The translations under genes were made by a program, and so were the position numbers. A stretch of 64,000 nucleotides of DNA. Source: JBBSJZ01 sp041751935 (GTDB lineage: Bacteria > Planctomycetota > Planctomycetia > Pirellulales > Pirellulaceae). Location: positions 1-64,000 of the forward strand of contig JBGSIA010000075.1 of the NCBI GenBank assembly GCA_041751935.1. Direction: 5' to 3'. This document shows, in pieces, positions 62,889 to 64,000 of this stretch; position 1 is the first letter of the stretch; each line of letters opens with the position of its first letter. The notes under the pieces were generated by a model, which had not been told where the DNA came from, searched no databases, and saw nothing but the letters and a program-made list of their open reading frames with translations.

Positions 62889-64000
62889 ATGAAATGCTCA
62901 GCAACATCGCTATGTAAACCAATCGCAGTGATCACGTTTGTGCTCCTGACTTTGCTGCCACTGATTTTGACGATCCAATTGGCAAACGCCAACCCCAGTG
63001 CCAAAGAACCGATGGCACCGCTCGCTGCACATGGAACGATTCCAGAAGCAAAGCAAATGGTGAGTTCTCTGTATTCAAAGATGCCAGCTTGGGACAAGCT
63101 GACTGACCAGCTAATCCAACTCGCAAACTCGGGAAAAATGGAACGTTTTCCCGCCAGAGAAATGGCGGCTGCCGCCGAACAGTTGTTTATCGCCCGACGG
63201 GACATTCTGCATCTTCAGCTTATGGGCGAGCCCGCGGCAGTCGATCTGATGCGCCGGTTAGATTATTCCCGTGGCCACGTCATCCACTACGGCCGTCAGT
63301 ATGGACAAACACAACTCGGCAATGCATTTAAGCAAAAGTATATCAAGCAGTTCCAAAAGGACGCGCCTCGCTGGGCCAAGCAGCAGCAGCAGGTTGTGAG
63401 TTTGATTGAAGCTGGGAATTTCGAACAAGCGAACAGTTTGGCGGAAAAAATGGGCACCGAACGGGTAATGATTGAAGCATTTGGATCGCTGCAGGAACGT
63501 GATACTTATTGGGATCGCAGTTTTGATATTCCAACCATGGCGCTAAGCGACAGCCGTCTGACTCCCTTTCGCTCCAAGAAGTATCGAGAGATGGCACAGC
63601 AGAGAGTTACTGAACAACTTGCGACGATTGATGCTTTTGAGGAGGCGACATCACAGTTGGCAAATAATTTAAAGACCGCGGGTTCAACATCGCTTAGCGA
63701 AGGCCAGAGTGGAGGCCCCGTTGAAGCGTTCAAATTCGTCGGCGACCAATGGAGCAAGACGCACGCAGCGCTGATTCGCGCGTTTGCTATTTCCAACACA
63801 TTTCGCCTGCGAGACCAGAATGTCGCTGAACATTCTCAACGCCTGCACGCTGCGGCAAAATCGGTGCTTCTGGGAATCATCGATGCCGCTGCCGATTCAA
63901 CGACCGAAGATAGTGCAATGCAAGTTTATGCCCAGTTGCTAGCGGAGATCGCGACGCTAGACCGTCGCTGCAAGGGTTCCGATCTGGCGACTTCCTGTCG
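62889..64000 (+). CDS. Exported helical protein, truncated by the window edge
   Basis: Open from ATG 62889 to the end of the window (370 codons and two bases), starting one base after the lipoprotein stop. A hydrophobic segment (AVITFVLLTLLPLILTIQLANA) fits a signal peptide or N-terminal anchor. The rest is mostly helical and charged, with Gln- and Ala-rich stretches, for example PRWAKQQQQVVSLIEAGNFE and HSQRLHAAAKSVLLGIIDAA. No family recognised. The coding assignment is supported by over a kilobase of uninterrupted frame. Confidence 0.8.
   Translation, partial: MKCSATSLCKPIAVITFVLLTLLPLILTIQLANANPSAKEPMAPLAAHGTIPEAKQMVSSLYSKMPAWDKLTDQLIQLANSGKMERFPAREMAAAAEQLFIARRDILHLQLMGEPAAVDLMRRLDYSRGHVIHYGRQYGQTQLGNAFKQKYIKQFQKDAPRWAKQQQQVVSLIEAGNFEQANSLAEKMGTERVMIEAFGSLQERDTYWDRSFDIPTMALSDSRLTPFRSKKYREMAQQRVTEQLATIDAFEEATSQLANNLKTAGSTSLSEGQSGGPVEAFKFVGDQWSKTHAALIRAFAISNTFRLRDQNVAEHSQRLHAAAKSVLLGIIDAAADSTTEDSAMQVYAQLLAEIATLDRRCKGSDLATSC

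Noticed and set aside
1..64000. CRISPR arrays, insertion sequences, prophage or conjugation genes
   Set aside because: No regularly spaced direct repeats, transposase, integrase or phage structural genes were seen on either strand.

Overview
The window is most likely a chromosomal segment of a planctomycete, probably of the Pirellulaceae (Rhodopirellula-like). This is inferred from gene content. There are two DUF1501 proteins and one DUF1549/DUF1553 c-type cytochrome protein. There is also a formylglycine sulfatase, PQQ-repeat and Gfo/Idh/MocA proteins, an oversized secretin, many secreted proteins of unknown function, and housekeeping genes scattered singly rather than in classical operons. 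No rRNA, tRNA, CRISPR array, insertion sequence or prophage was recognised.

Layout. 1-3.8 kb: a frame-broken conserved remnant, then a tightly overlapping ExbD / helical-repeat / LigD-phosphoesterase-like set. 3.7-10 kb: a leftward run with an anchored protein, a large secreted beta-rich protein, a PolB-type 3'-5' exonuclease and a PQQ-repeat protein. 10-14.3 kb: an oxidoreductase, a short UvrC-like GIY-YIG protein and a THUMP-like methyltransferase. 14.3-18.7 kb: a giant secretin followed by a lipoprotein. 19-23 kb: cysK, a two-PDZ protein and a GNAT acetyltransferase. 23-26.5 kb: dnaA followed by the replicative helicase dnaB, with a clear promoter/palindrome upstream. 28-30.4 kb: a leftward cold-shock-like group of DEAD-box helicase, a 58-residue basic protein apparently starting at AUC, and CspA, closed by a hairpin. 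31-38 kb: glycogen phosphorylase, a soluble MCP-like protein with its sensor at the C-terminus, and a three-gene group of unknown exported proteins. 39-46.5 kb: guanine deaminase, an orphan DUF1501 protein, sulfite reductase (cysI), folD and an arylsulfatase. 46.5-51.5 kb: a conserved protein of unknown function, a response regulator, a secreted protein and a DUF58 protein. 51.7-59.2 kb: a rightward run of an ABC-2-like permease, an ABC exporter-like protein whose ATPase motifs are all degenerate, a DUF1549/DUF1553 protein and a DUF1501 protein, ending at a strong bidirectional terminator. 59.3-64 kb: a double cysteine-motif protein, a CYTH protein, a secreted beta-propeller-like protein, a LolD-type ATPase, a lipoprotein and a gene running off the window.

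Functionally, cysK and cysI belong to assimilatory sulfur metabolism but are about 22 kb apart. dnaA and dnaB form a replication-initiation pair. The most interesting signals are the catalytically dead ABC protein, the AUC-start small gene, the dnaA promoter whose spacer is a perfect palindrome, the stand-alone LigD-type phosphoesterase domain, and the reversed-order MCP. Domain assignments come from reading motifs by eye; no database search was run.
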